A stretch of 64,000 nucleotides of DNA from Firmicutes bacterium HGW-Firmicutes-9 (GCA_002841395.1 PGZM01000012.1:1-64000); one strand, 5' to 3'. Shown: positions 17,762 through 27,327, numbered from the stretch's first letter. Notes: generated from the sequence alone by a model not told the origin. Translations and numbers: made by a program.

Positions 17762-19008
17762 ACTACGACGTTACTGTGATTGGCGGCGGCCCGGCGGGAC
17801 TCGCTGCGGCGATTGCCGCAAACAAAGAGAACGCATCAGTGCTCTTGGTTGAACGTGAGGCAAGGCTTGGCGGAATTTTGAAGCAGTGCATACACGACGG
17901 CTTCGGGCTTGTTACGTTCGGAGAAAAGCTCACCGGCCCAGAATATTGTGAGCGATATATTGACGAGCTGCTGCAGACTGACGTTTCCGTGAAGCTTTTG
18001 ACTTTTGTTACAAGGATCGAGAAGAACGCGGACGGTTTTGCGATTCATTTTGTCAATCGCGAAGGCGCAGCGCATGTGCAAACAAGAGCGATTGTGTTGG
18101 CAACAGGATGTCGCGAGCGTACGGCAAAACAGGTGTTTATTCACGGGACACGGCCTTCGGGGGTTTTTACCGCGGGCACGGCACAGTATTATGTCAACCT
18201 GATGGGGGAGCTGCCTGTGAAACGCTGTGTGATCCTCGGCAGCGGAGATATCGGTTTGATTATGGCCCGTCGCTTGACGATGGAGGGCGCGGAGGTGATC
18301 GGCGTATACGAAGCTAAGCCGGAGCCTTCCGGATTGCCCAGGAATCTCTACCAATGCCTGGACGATTTCGGTATTCCACTGCATCTGTCTCACACCGTGA
18401 CGCGAGTGTTTGGTGACGAGCGACTGACCGCGGTTGAAATTGCGCAGGTGGATAAAAACATGCGTCCAATCGCAAATACGGAGAAAATAATCGAATGCGA
18501 CGGGTTGATTCTATCTGTCGGGCTTATTCCGGAGAACGAACTTGCCGAGAGCATCGACGTTGCGATCGATAGGCGCACCAAAGGGCCGATTTGTGACCAG
18601 AAGTACATGACGATGGAGAAAGGTGTTTTTTGCGCAGGAAACGCGTTGCACGTCAACGATCTTGTGGATTATGTAACACTGAGCGCGGTCGAAGCAGGAA
18701 GGAATAGCGCGTATTTGACGAATAAGCCGCGTGCGCTCGTACATGTTGTTGCTGAAGAAGGAATCTTGTATACGGTGCCGTCTGTACTGGATGTAAACGA
18801 ACCAGTCAGTGATGTGACGCTATATTTCCGTGCTTCCCGCGAATTACGCAACGCGATGCTTACGCTGCGTGTGGATGGACGAGCTGTGTTTCAAAAAAAA
18901 TATTCGGTATTGCGTCCGCCTGAAATGGAACGGCTCAAACTAAACTTTGCGCAATATGGAATAACGACGGACAGCGAAGTGTCGCTTTCCCTGAAGGAAG
19001 TGGAATAG
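17758..19008 (+). CDS. FAD/NAD-binding oxidoreductase, GlpB-like
   Basis: 416 aa. An FAD-binding motif VIGGGPAGLAAAIAA lies at the start and a second dinucleotide-binding motif (VILGSGDIGLIMARRL) near residues 155-170; ATGCRERT and the GVFCAGNAL motif near 280 are typical of pyridine-nucleotide-disulfide-type oxidoreductases, but no redox-active CxxxxC pair is visible. Such proteins commonly accompany GlpA and DUF1667 proteins and are thought to pass electrons onward. The next gene starts directly after its stop (TAGATG). Confidence 0.85.
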   Translation: MNYDVTVIGGGPAGLAAAIAANKENASVLLVEREARLGGILKQCIHDGFGLVTFGEKLTGPEYCERYIDELLQTDVSVKLLTFVTRIEKNADGFAIHFVNREGAAHVQTRAIVLATGCRERTAKQVFIHGTRPSGVFTAGTAQYYVNLMGELPVKRCVILGSGDIGLIMARRLTMEGAEVIGVYEAKPEPSGLPRNLYQCLDDFGIPLHLSHTVTRVFGDERLTAVEIAQVDKNMRPIANTEKIIECDGLILSVGLIPENELAESIDVAIDRRTKGPICDQKYMTMEKGVFCAGNALHVNDLVDYVTLSAVEAGRNSAYLTNKPRALVHVVAEEGILYTVPSVLDVNEPVSDVTLYFRASRELRNAMLTLRVDGRAVFQKKYSVLRPPEMERLKLNFAQYGITTDSEVSLSLKEVE

Positions 19009-19401
19009 ATGAAAGAACTGGTTTGTATCGTCTGCCCGAACGGCTGCAAGATCATAATCGACGATAACGGGGATATTCTGAACGCGAAATGCAATAGAGG
19101 CATCGTGTTTGCAACAGAAGAAGCGACCAGTCCGAAGCGGACGGTTTGCAGTACGGTTGCCACCACTTTCTCGGATTTTCCCGTGCTCCCGGTTCGTTCG
19201 TCAGCAGAGATTAATAAAATAGACATTCCGGCATGTATGAATGCTCTGAACAACGTGCTGTTGGATCGCAGAGTCGGACGTGGTGAAATTATCATCAAAG
19301 ATGTCCTGGGTTCCGGTGTGGATATCATTAGTACATCCAGCATGCAATATACATATTGCGACGTCGAAACACCGGACGACGGGTCTAAAGACAACGCGTG
19401 A
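19009..19401 (+). CDS. DUF1667 domain protein
   Basis: 130 aa with the N-terminal motif CIVCPNGCKI and a third-position Cys in AKCNRG: four cysteines likely to bind an iron-sulfur cluster or zinc, followed by PKRTVCSTV and a small C-terminal domain ending in DVLGSGVDIISTSSM. The DUF1667 family is known mainly as a partner of GlpA/GlpB-like flavoproteins, with no proven catalytic role. It is the last gene of the operon; a terminator follows at 19628. Confidence 0.85.
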   Translation: MKELVCIVCPNGCKIIIDDNGDILNAKCNRGIVFATEEATSPKRTVCSTVATTFSDFPVLPVRSSAEINKIDIPACMNALNNVLLDRRVGRGEIIIKDVLGSGVDIISTSSMQYTYCDVETPDDGSKDNA

Positions 19402-19721
19402 ACGGGATGCAGGCAAAACGATTAAAGCTTGAAAGAAGGGAACGAGTCGACAAAAATGAGTTGTCTGCGGCAGGGAAGTTGCGTCAAAGAGCATGCTGCA
19501 ACTGATAAGCTAACACAGAACGTTACAGAGATTTGCTCGCTATAAGGGATCCGCTTTCAGTAAGAAAAAATGCTCAGACGGATTCCGATTCCTTTTCACA
19601 TCAAAACCGAACTCACAGGAAACACAGAACCACCCGAGTTGGGTGGTTTTGCGTTGTGCGGGAGAATAAATTAGAATCAATGACCGCTGCTTTGCGAGCG
19701 TATTTGTAGAGATGGATATTG
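19402..19721. other. Intergenic region with no gene between converging operons
   Basis: These 320 bases separate the end of the flavoprotein operon from the end of the exopolysaccharide operon. I see no reading frame with a ribosome binding site; the only clear structure is the hairpin at 19628-19650. Confidence 0.6.
19628..19650. terminator. Bidirectional terminator between converging operons
   Basis: AACCACCC pairs perfectly with GGGTGGTT across a five-base loop and is followed by TTTT on the plus strand. It sits between the DUF1667 gene and wecB, which face each other, and can serve both. Confidence 0.75.
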
Positions 19722-20816
19722 TTACTCTGCACAGATGATATCCGCAATCCGTTTACAGGCAAAGCCGTCACCGTATAACGTGCTGACGTTGCTCATGGCG
19801 GAATACATAGCAGGATCTTCCAGCAGCATCTTGAAGTTCCGATAGATGCTTTCTTCACTGGTGCCGATCAGCTTTAGCGTACCGGCGTCAATTCCTTCCG
19901 GGCGCTCTGTTTTATCGCGCAAAACCAAAACCGGCCTGCCTAAGTACGTAGCTTCCTCTTGTATGCCGCCGCTGTCGGTCAGGATGAAGTAACATCTGGC
20001 AAGCAGATTATGAAAATCGATCACATCAAGCGGTTCGATCATACGAATTTGATCGCAATCACCAAGCTCCGACTTCGCGATTTTGTGTACAAGCGGATTC
20101 AGGTGCACGGGGTAAACCAGCCTGACATCTGGAAACTCAGTAACAACCCTGCGAATCGCGTGAAACATTTGGCGCATCGGTTCGCCCAGACTCTCTCTGC
20201 GATGTGCGGTGAGGATTATCAGCCTGCTGCCTTGCGCCCAATCAAGAATGGGGTGACGATAGTCATCGCGTACCGTCGTTTTCAAGGCGTCAATTGCGGT
20301 GTTGCCCGTCACAAAAATCGAGTCAGCACGCCTGCCTTCGCGAAGTAAATTATGCTTTGCGGATTCCGTCGGCGCGAAATTGTAACGCGATATGATGCTG
20401 ACGGCCTGACGATTAAACTCCTCGGGATACGGAGAATAGATGTCGTGTGTACGCAAGCCCGCTTCGACATGCCCAACTGGAATCTGCATATAGTAGCAAG
20501 CGAGCGTTGTAGCGAACGACGTGGTAGTATCCCCGTGCACCAGCACTAGATCCGGCTGAATATCGGCAAGAAGCTTTTTCATCAACTCAAGGATGGAAAT
20601 GGTGATATCAAAGAGGGTTTGCCGCTCTTTCATGACCGAGAATTTATAATCGGGTACGATATGAAATGCGTCCAACACCTGATGCAGCATTTCGCGATGC
20701 TGACCTGTGACGCAGATCACAGGATCGATGTTTTCCCTTTGCATGAGCTCGCTCACCAAAGGGCACATCTTAATTGCTTCCGGGCGTGTTCCAAATACCA
20801 GTAAAACTCTCTTCAT
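19722..20816 (-). CDS. wecB: UDP-N-acetylglucosamine 2-epimerase (non-hydrolysing)
   Basis: 364 aa, the normal length. Signature segments are FGTRPEAIKMCPLV at the N-terminus, GDTTTSFATTLACYYMQIPVGHVEAGLRT, TAHRRESLGEPM and DSGGIQEEATYLGRPVLVLRDKTERPE. The enzyme interconverts UDP-GlcNAc and UDP-ManNAc in the cytoplasm, supplying ManNAc units for surface polymers. AAAGGA precedes the ATG. It is the last gene of the polysaccharide locus, 158 bases after the preceding gene, so it may be read from the main promoter or a local one. Its presence suggests ManNAc or a derivative in the polymer. Confidence 0.95.
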   Translation of the reverse strand: MKRVLLVFGTRPEAIKMCPLVSELMQRENIDPVICVTGQHREMLHQVLDAFHIVPDYKFSVMKERQTLFDITISILELMKKLLADIQPDLVLVHGDTTTSFATTLACYYMQIPVGHVEAGLRTHDIYSPYPEEFNRQAVSIISRYNFAPTESAKHNLLREGRRADSIFVTGNTAIDALKTTVRDDYRHPILDWAQGSRLIILTAHRRESLGEPMRQMFHAIRRVVTEFPDVRLVYPVHLNPLVHKIAKSELGDCDQIRMIEPLDVIDFHNLLARCYFILTDSGGIQEEATYLGRPVLVLRDKTERPEGIDAGTLKLIGTSEESIYRNFKMLLEDPAMYSAMSNVSTLYGDGFACKRIADIICAE

Positions 20817-20974
20817 GAACGATCCTTTCCGCCTTGGGTTTTGTTTCTATCATTGTGGCTTTTCAAACCGATGACCTATGCGTGATCAGTGAACTTCTCG
20901 ATTTACGCCTTGCGTAAGAAAAAAGCATCTCTTCTTAGGGGAAATTTCAGAATGAAGAAGCACTTTTGTTGACG

Positions 20975-22225
20975 TTAGGTTGGCATATGGAATCGGCTGA
21001 TTTGGGACAGTTCTTCTTTGCAGTCTCGTAACGCCTGCTGACACGCAAGAACCACCCATGCCGCATCTGAATTAAAGATTGGCATATCGTGAGTCGGTAT
21101 GATTTCGTTTTGATAGTGTTTCAGGAATCGATCTAGGCGCGAGGAATCACCCATCAGTGCGGCGCAGTACGCAATCATACCCCAATAATAAGACGTGTCT
21201 CCATCGTTCACGTGAGACAGGGTTTCCCAATCCCAATGCGCGCAGAATGTTTGATAGATCTCTTTTGCACGTGCGCTTTGAGGAGAGATGACGCCGTAAA
21301 TAATCGGACACAGCTGGGAGACGGCATCCGCGTAAAACACTTCCGGATCAAAGGAAGCTGCCTGTGAACTCGACAGATATGGCGCATAGTAACCGCCGCC
21401 TGCGTTCCAAAGCGTTGATTCAAGTGCGTGAGCTATGATCTTCTGTGCGGAAACAGCGCGCGCCAGGTCTTGCTCCAAAGCGGCTTTTTGCCAAGCGCTG
21501 AGCGATGTATCGGGCAGATAAATCTCTTTGAGCAATCGCTCCGCGGCTTTCAGCGCATAGAGCACTTCGCAATTGTCCATGAGGTACGCGATTTTATAAT
21601 CCGGTTTCGCGAATGTTAATCCGTCATTTGACAGGGTGGCAAGCATAACAGACAACACGTCTGAAAACTCCTGCCTGTGTGCGATCAGATAGCTTGCTCC
21701 GTTCTTCGTTTTCGCGAATGCGTCTAATACGAGAATGAACGCTGCGGAGTAGGAGTCCGTCGAGTCCTGCGTTTGATCGGTATGCTCGGAAACAACAACG
21801 CCGTCTTTTACGACCGCCGTATAGTCGAATATCGTTGCGGCAAGCTGTACGCCGCCGAGCACCTGTGAATTGAGGTGTGAGAAATGCCAGTCGATCGCAT
21901 TTTGACAGAGAACGATGCGTTCAGCGGAAGGGTTTCCGTTGAGAAGGGCAAGTATCGTATAACAGGAAAAATACGGATTGATGTATGTTTCCCCGTTGGT
22001 AATTGGCCGAAACGCAATCGCGCCGTTGGACAAGGCGGTTTCACTGAGCCATTGTGTTTCGCTTTGAATAATCTCGGAATATCGTATGATGCGCTGTTGC
22101 AGTACGCCCTGGCGATTTGGCAGTAGTGTTGCGCCCAGTGGAACGGACACACACCAAAGCAGCGAAAGGGTACCGCAAAACAAACACCGGATCGATTTTG
22201 CAAATAGATCAAGCTTCATATTCAA
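20975..22225 (-). CDS. Secreted alpha/alpha-barrel glycosidase-like protein
   Basis: A TTG start at 22225 fits the AAAGGA site best. The 416-aa protein has an N-terminal signal or anchor helix (about residues 10-32), then repeated amphipathic helices with aromatic patches (ETYINPYFSCYTILALLNG, DSTDSYSAAFILVLDAF, WGMIAYCAALMGDSS), the look of six-hairpin glycosidases such as family 8. I cannot name catalytic residues with certainty; the Asp pair in TQDSTDSYSA is a candidate. A polymer-trimming hydrolase is a usual member of cellulose-type synthase operons, and that role would fit here. Confidence 0.55.
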   Translation of the reverse strand: MNMKLDLFAKSIRCLFCGTLSLLWCVSVPLGATLLPNRQGVLQQRIIRYSEIIQSETQWLSETALSNGAIAFRPITNGETYINPYFSCYTILALLNGNPSAERIVLCQNAIDWHFSHLNSQVLGGVQLAATIFDYTAVVKDGVVVSEHTDQTQDSTDSYSAAFILVLDAFAKTKNGASYLIAHRQEFSDVLSVMLATLSNDGLTFAKPDYKIAYLMDNCEVLYALKAAERLLKEIYLPDTSLSAWQKAALEQDLARAVSAQKIIAHALESTLWNAGGGYYAPYLSSSQAASFDPEVFYADAVSQLCPIIYGVISPQSARAKEIYQTFCAHWDWETLSHVNDGDTSYYWGMIAYCAALMGDSSRLDRFLKHYQNEIIPTHDMPIFNSDAAWVVLACQQALRDCKEELSQISRFHMPT

Positions 22226-22414
22226 AGGAAGTCCTTTGGAAGCGATTGTTGATATTTTAATAGATTGGAATAAGGATGATTTCCGGATGAGCAGGGTAGA
22301 AGGATGATGGATATTGCATTTGGAATCGTCCGTTTCTGTTTTATTCGCATGCAGTTCCTCGTTGCTTTCGTCTGTTTTAGAAACTTTGTTTGCTGTATCA
22401 CGATGTGTAATCGA

Positions 22415-24499
22415 TCAAGAGAACCAATCGGCGATTGCTTCGTAGGCGGCTTTCTTCCGAAGATGGAACTCGCCCTCTGTCCATTTTTCAAGTGAATACG
22501 GTTGGCTGGAAAGCGTTTTCAGCGTGTTGTCTTTGCTGACAATCATCGATACATAGATGGCGTCGATCGAAATCGACTTGTGATCGGGAGTAAATAAATC
22601 GCCTTCAATCAATCCCTGCGCCGGATTTCTGAAGTTGAGCAGCGCCCAGGGGATGCGCACTTCGATGCAATCCGTGCCGATGCAATAGTCCGCGAGCGAA
22701 TCGAACGCTTCGGCGGCGGGATCGGCGGTTCCATATCGCAACGCCAGCTGGCGGACGGTATTGAATATTCCGCTGTCGGACATTGGCGGATCGGATAACG
22801 AAAGCTTGTTAAACACATCCAGCCCGCGATAGGCGAGCAAACGGTCATAATACTCCTGTACATAGAGCCTTGCACGGCGGCTGCCATTGATCGTCAGCAC
22901 AAAATCCGCATCTCTGTCGAAGGTGAGGTTCTGCGTCTCGAACACCTTCGTGCCGGATTCCGGGGTAATATCAAAGGGAATGTAGACGACGTCACGCTCC
23001 ATATCATATGAGGGGATTTTGATCAACAGGTTCAGGTATTTTTCATCAGAAAGAAGCTGAAGGCTGAAACCGTCGCCGGACTGAACCACCGGAACATCGT
23101 TCCACTCGGAATCATCTCCATCCACGATGCACGCGCTTTCCGCTGCGCCGCTTTCCAGCGCGATTAGGCCGAGGCTTTGCTCACTGTCCTGCGCATTGAG
23201 CCATGTTCCGTCATAATCGTTGATCCCGTCGCTGTTCCATGCGCGCAGGAGCGGGTTGTCGACAAGGCTTTCGATGCAAACGCCGGAAATTCCCGCATCC
23301 ACTGCGGACTGACAGCAGAGAAGCAGTGCGCTTGCCTGTTCGGACTCGTTTAAGCCGCCGCGATTTATCTGCGTTACGGCGTCGATGCCGGAGACGCCGC
23401 GTGCGGAGGATACCGAGACGGAGGAGAGAACGACCGGCAGGTTGACGTGATATTGCTTGAGAGCCGCTAAATAAGCGTAATAGGGATTGGCTTGACCCTG
23501 CGGATCAACGGCACTATTGTAGGTTGGATCATAGCTGAGGGTCTGAACGATTGCGGTATCCACATGGTACGCCGCGAAGATACCCGATTCAACCAGACCC
23601 TGCGCGGACAGCACTTCTGCGTTGACGTGCGCCAGATTTTCATTGAGCCCGGGGCTCCACGAAGTGTCATGAAACAGCGGGTCGGTTCGCTGCCCGTTGG
23701 CAAGGCCGATCAAGCGCTGCTCGCCGTATTTTCGTGTTTCGTAAGCAAACAGCCGGTCAAAAACGCCAGCCAGCAATTTGTCAAACGCACCGGCCGTATC
23801 GTATGCACGGACAAATTGTCCGTTTGTCTGCTTGGCGATATCGTTGTACAGATAGTCGGTATACAATACCAGATCGCTGTCCCAATCCTGACCGACGAGA
23901 TATCCCAGCGTATCTGCGGAAACATCTGTCTTATAGTAGTATCCCGCTGTACGGCGCGCTCCATGCACGGCGTCGATCGCGAGTTTTCCGCGCTGCACCA
24001 GCAGCGAAAGCAGCCCGCCGTCGTAAGCGTCCTGCATGCCGGCGTACGTTTCATCGGAGAGGCGGATGCCTTGCAGCAGGTAGAGATGCTGTCCCGAGAC
24101 GCTGTTGTAAGACTGGAACGCTTCGTAGAACGCAGGCTCCATCAGATCATCCACAACCACCGTATTGGCGTTGAGATCGCCCGCATATGCAAGCAACTGC
24201 AAATACTGATCCATCTTGCCGTCGCCGGAGACGGGATCAAGATGTACGCCCTTGATGAAGAACGGGGTTTCGCTCTTTCTAAGCTTGCGCGTAATCTGCT
24301 GCTCGGAAACGGAGAAGGTGGACTTGACGTTGTAGACGGAATGAAGCGGCAGTGTAAGGTCGGTATAATAGAACAAAACATGCCGCAGCGCGACCAACCC
24401 GAGAATGCAGAGTATGAGCCAGCCGATGAATCGCCAGCTTTTCTTCAAGCGGCGATGCACCTTGTGTTTTAGATTGGAATTTTGGGCGATAGTCGTCAT
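22415..24499 (-). CDS. Membrane-anchored glycosidase-like protein with C-terminal CBM9-like domain
   Basis: 694 aa. A basic N-terminus and one membrane helix at about residues 24-46 anchor it facing outward. The next 400 residues look like a TIM barrel (ETPFFIKGVHLDP, NANTVVVDDLMEPAFYEAFQ, LPVVLSSVSVSSARGV, AGISGVCIESLVDNP), as in glycosidases that begin with a fixed GV start strand. From about 455, VDGDDSEWNDVPVV and the following strands resemble family 9 carbohydrate-binding modules. No family could be assigned. It lies between the CotH gene and the alpha/alpha-barrel gene in the polysaccharide operon, 13 bases after the former. Confidence 0.55.
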   Translation of the reverse strand: MTTIAQNSNLKHKVHRRLKKSWRFIGWLILCILGLVALRHVLFYYTDLTLPLHSVYNVKSTFSVSEQQITRKLRKSETPFFIKGVHLDPVSGDGKMDQYLQLLAYAGDLNANTVVVDDLMEPAFYEAFQSYNSVSGQHLYLLQGIRLSDETYAGMQDAYDGGLLSLLVQRGKLAIDAVHGARRTAGYYYKTDVSADTLGYLVGQDWDSDLVLYTDYLYNDIAKQTNGQFVRAYDTAGAFDKLLAGVFDRLFAYETRKYGEQRLIGLANGQRTDPLFHDTSWSPGLNENLAHVNAEVLSAQGLVESGIFAAYHVDTAIVQTLSYDPTYNSAVDPQGQANPYYAYLAALKQYHVNLPVVLSSVSVSSARGVSGIDAVTQINRGGLNESEQASALLLCCQSAVDAGISGVCIESLVDNPLLRAWNSDGINDYDGTWLNAQDSEQSLGLIALESGAAESACIVDGDDSEWNDVPVVQSGDGFSLQLLSDEKYLNLLIKIPSYDMERDVVYIPFDITPESGTKVFETQNLTFDRDADFVLTINGSRRARLYVQEYYDRLLAYRGLDVFNKLSLSDPPMSDSGIFNTVRQLALRYGTADPAAEAFDSLADYCIGTDCIEVRIPWALLNFRNPAQGLIEGDLFTPDHKSISIDAIYVSMIVSKDNTLKTLSSQPYSLEKWTEGEFHLRKKAAYEAIADWFS

Positions 24500-24512
24500 A
24501 CGCTTGACCTTC

Positions 24513-25916
24513 TCAATTGATACAGTAGCTGTAAAGTGCGGTGATATGATCGTCCATAAAGCGACCGCGTGCGATCACGCAGTTGGTGAGCTGTGTGATA
24601 GCCTGCTCATACGAATGAATCTGGTCGGCATCGTCGCTGCGATCGAGCATGTTATATTCAAGCGAATGCGGATATAAATTGAAATTTCGGCTGACAGCAT
24701 CCCGTAGATAGAGGACATCATCGCGTATTCTCTTTACCAGCGATGCTTCGCTTAAGATATCTTTACGCAGGATGTACCACTTTTCGCAAACGGCATCCAC
24801 GAAGGCTCTGTCCTGCATCAGTCGCGCGAACATGGCGTTGTTTGCAACATGGAACGCATCCGGCTCGAGCTTTGTTCCGACATAGTTGTCAAACGTATTG
24901 TCGAAATCCCACACGGGTCCTGCGAAGAGTTTTCCAGTCAGGTCTTTATAGTAGAAAGTTGACCAGTAACCGGCGTCGATACTCATCGAAAACTCGTTGA
25001 TGAGGTAATACTCCACAAACGAGTCCACATCGATATATGCGGCATATCCGCGGACGGGATCGTCGAAATAATCGGAATATAGTACGCGTTGGATTTTGCT
25101 GATATCCTCTGTGATCCACTCGCGTTCATCTTCTGTGATGCGCGAGATCGACGGGTATTTGATCGTGAGCGGATAAGATTCATAACCGGCCACCTTACCG
25201 AAATCATCCAGAGGATTCAGCTCGCTGCCCCAACGGTCGCTTTGCAATATATACGGTGTTTCTCCGGTTTGCAGAGAATAGTTCGCGAGAGAAACCCGGC
25301 TGGGGCTCTCTTTGACAGACTCCAACAACACATAAACCCCGACATACTCGTGATTGACATACAACTCAACATAGCGTGAATCCGGCGCCCACGGCATGAT
25401 TTCCCTGGAGACAGAGTACATGAAGTGATTCCGAATCTGAGATCGATCCAGATACGGCGCGTGCAGCACCCAATCGGACTCCGCAGCCATTCCCAGCAGC
25501 GGGACATTCTTCTCATCAATATCTTCCGAACCCTTATAACACTCGATGCGGTACGATTTTTTGCGGAACGTGGCAGAAGAGTTGCCGCGGACGCGTATCG
25601 TTGCGACAGTTGTCATGTCCGCTGTATCCTGTGCGTTATTTGTGCCGCTTTCGTGATCGATCACGAAGAGATTGCACCAGATCGGGGTTGTGCTGTCGAT
25701 CGGAGCACCGTCTTCCGTTTCAATCAAGATCAACGGCAAATCGGTAGAGAATGCATTCTGCGCGTAGTCATACGATTTCGACACAACCTCTGTACCGGAT
25801 GCTGCATCAGGTTGCGGACGACTCCTGATATCGTTGGTATAAAGCGTTGCCAGGGCAGCAGCAAACAAGAGCAGCGCAACGGAGGCGATGCCAAGCAACT
25901 TGTAGCGCATGCTCAC
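24513..25916 (-). CDS. CotH-kinase-family membrane protein
   Basis: 467 aa with one N-terminal membrane helix and an extracellular CotH domain: LILIETEDGAPI, ATIRVRGNSSATFRKKSYRIE, GVYVLLESVKESPSRV, YLINEFSMSIDAGYWSTFYYKD and GPVWDFDNTFDNYVG. CotH proteins are atypical protein kinases; in Bacillus the founding member phosphorylates spore-coat proteins. The WDFDNTF segment holds the metal-binding Asp. In many Bacillota such genes sit in surface-polysaccharide clusters beside VTC and DUF4956 genes, as here, but the substrate there is unknown. Spacing to its neighbours is 13 bases on each side. Confidence 0.85.
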   Translation of the reverse strand: MSMRYKLLGIASVALLLFAAALATLYTNDIRSRPQPDAASGTEVVSKSYDYAQNAFSTDLPLILIETEDGAPIDSTTPIWCNLFVIDHESGTNNAQDTADMTTVATIRVRGNSSATFRKKSYRIECYKGSEDIDEKNVPLLGMAAESDWVLHAPYLDRSQIRNHFMYSVSREIMPWAPDSRYVELYVNHEYVGVYVLLESVKESPSRVSLANYSLQTGETPYILQSDRWGSELNPLDDFGKVAGYESYPLTIKYPSISRITEDEREWITEDISKIQRVLYSDYFDDPVRGYAAYIDVDSFVEYYLINEFSMSIDAGYWSTFYYKDLTGKLFAGPVWDFDNTFDNYVGTKLEPDAFHVANNAMFARLMQDRAFVDAVCEKWYILRKDILSEASLVKRIRDDVLYLRDAVSRNFNLYPHSLEYNMLDRSDDADQIHSYEQAITQLTNCVIARGRFMDDHITALYSYCIN

Positions 25917-25929
25917 TCACTCCTTACGT

Positions 25930-26610
25930 TTATCGGCTGATATCGTCGTTTTGCTGCACCAAATCCACGCTCAATACGCCCTCCAACTTCAACAGCGTTT
26001 CCGCGATGCTGATGCTGTGGCGGTCTTGTGCCTTGATGACATCCCTGTGTCCCAGCTCGTAGATGAAGTCTACCTGATCGTGCCTGCTGTTGCGTGCGCG
26101 CATGTGCGCATGCTTGTTGAAATACCCTTTGACGGCGGCTTCCACATTACCTTGTGCTTCCGCGTTTGATTTCACGACGAGGAGGAATTTTCCATCGGAA
26201 CGCGTCTGTCCCCAAACGATGAGGAAGAGGAAGATGGCAGCCGTGCCGATTGCGGCTTGCGCATACATGGATACGCCGCAACAGATACCGATTCCAATGC
26301 ACCAGAATATGTAGGTTGCATCTCGGACGTCTTTGACCGCAGTTCGGAAGCGAATGATAGATAGCGCGCCGACTAGGCCGAGAGACAACGCTACGTTATT
26401 GCTGATGACGTTCATGATAATCGTTGTGACGATGCACATCATGCCCAGTGATATCATGAACTTCTTGGAAAACGCCACTCCGCGATACGTAATCCTGTAT
26501 GCCAGAAACACCACAAGGCTCATGGCGATCGCCATAATAACATTGAGGAGCAGCAGCATCAGTTCTGTTGTGCCGAGTTTCTGGAAGCTTTCGACGAATA
26601 AATTACCCAC
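25930..26610 (-). CDS. DUF4956 membrane protein
   Basis: The GTG at 26610 follows GAGGTG at good spacing; a TTG at 26631 is an alternative. About four membrane helices occupy the first 140 residues, including SLGLVGALSIIRFRTAVKD, a conserved-looking Gly/Arg stretch, followed by a cytoplasmic alpha/beta domain of 80 residues. Members of this family travel with VTC-domain and CotH-type genes and their function is not established. It lies between these two gene types here, within the same operon. Confidence 0.8.
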   Translation of the reverse strand: MGNLFVESFQKLGTTELMLLLLNVIMAIAMSLVVFLAYRITYRGVAFSKKFMISLGMMCIVTTIIMNVISNNVALSLGLVGALSIIRFRTAVKDVRDATYIFWCIGIGICCGVSMYAQAAIGTAAIFLFLIVWGQTRSDGKFLLVVKSNAEAQGNVEAAVKGYFNKHAHMRARNSRHDQVDFIYELGHRDVIKAQDRHSISIAETLLKLEGVLSVDLVQQNDDISR

Positions 26611-26641
26611 AATGTTCACCTCAGTTTTCAAGATAGTTCGG

Positions 26642-27325
26642 TTAGAGCAGTAACCTTGCGTTTATGTACTTGCTGTTTGCGCCGGAAATATCATCGATCT
26701 GCATCAGAATTTTTTGCAGATAGCCCGGCATATACGCCGAATATTTCACCTCAAGCACGCCATAGTCCGGCGTGAGAACCGGCCAATCTGCCGGATCGGC
26801 ATCGAAGAACGCACGCGGCGAGAACCCCGCGGTGATCTGTTCGTCAAACGTGACGCGAATATCGCTCATCGGCTGCACGTACGCTAGTCTGCGATAGGAA
26901 ACGATTACGCGCGGCAAGTAAGCGCCCAGCTTGATTCGGGCAAAGACCTCTTTCGCAAAGGGTTCCTCCCGCTGTAATAGGAAGTCGCAATCGCCCGTAA
27001 TCATGGCTACAGCTTCGGGTTTGGAAAGCACGATTGCGTGTTTCATTACATTGGTATCGGTTTTGCATTTATACTCCAGCTTTATTTTGGAGGTGTCGGG
27101 AGGATACAAGCGTAACCGGACTTTTTGCTTGTTCAGCATTCCGTCCAGAACATCCTGCACGTCGGTTTCATATGCATCGTCAAAGTAGAGCGTGCGAACG
27201 GTGTATCCCTCCGGACCGCCGCTTGTATCGAGCGAAAGGCACGCAGCCAACAAAGGTCGGATTTTGTAGAATTCCGCGACCGGTATGACGTATTTCATTT
27301 CCTGACGACACGTTTGCAGCAACAT
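26642..27325 (-). CDS. VTC-domain (polyphosphate polymerase-like) protein
   Basis: 227 aa, essentially one VTC domain with the tunnel-fold basic pattern: QEMKYVIP, VRTLYFDD, KQKVRLRLY, IKLEYKCK, VSYRRLAY, VRVTFDE-like IRVTFDEQI, and LEVKYSAYMPGYL. In yeast the VTC4 domain makes polyphosphate from ATP; bacterial single-domain forms in surface-polymer clusters have no proven activity. The conserved Arg, Lys and Glu residues of the tunnel are present, so phosphate polymer synthesis or nucleotide handling is possible. The stop of the upstream gene is 2 bases from its start. Confidence 0.85.
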   Translation of the reverse strand: MLLQTCRQEMKYVIPVAEFYKIRPLLAACLSLDTSGGPEGYTVRTLYFDDAYETDVQDVLDGMLNKQKVRLRLYPPDTSKIKLEYKCKTDTNVMKHAIVLSKPEAVAMITGDCDFLLQREEPFAKEVFARIKLGAYLPRVIVSYRRLAYVQPMSDIRVTFDEQITAGFSPRAFFDADPADWPVLTPDYGVLEVKYSAYMPGYLQKILMQIDDISGANSKYINARLLL

Positions 27326-27327
27326 GA

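Noticed and set aside
23492..24472. Plus-strand open frame of 326 codons
   Set aside because: Antisense to the CBM9-containing protein; no domain and no binding site.
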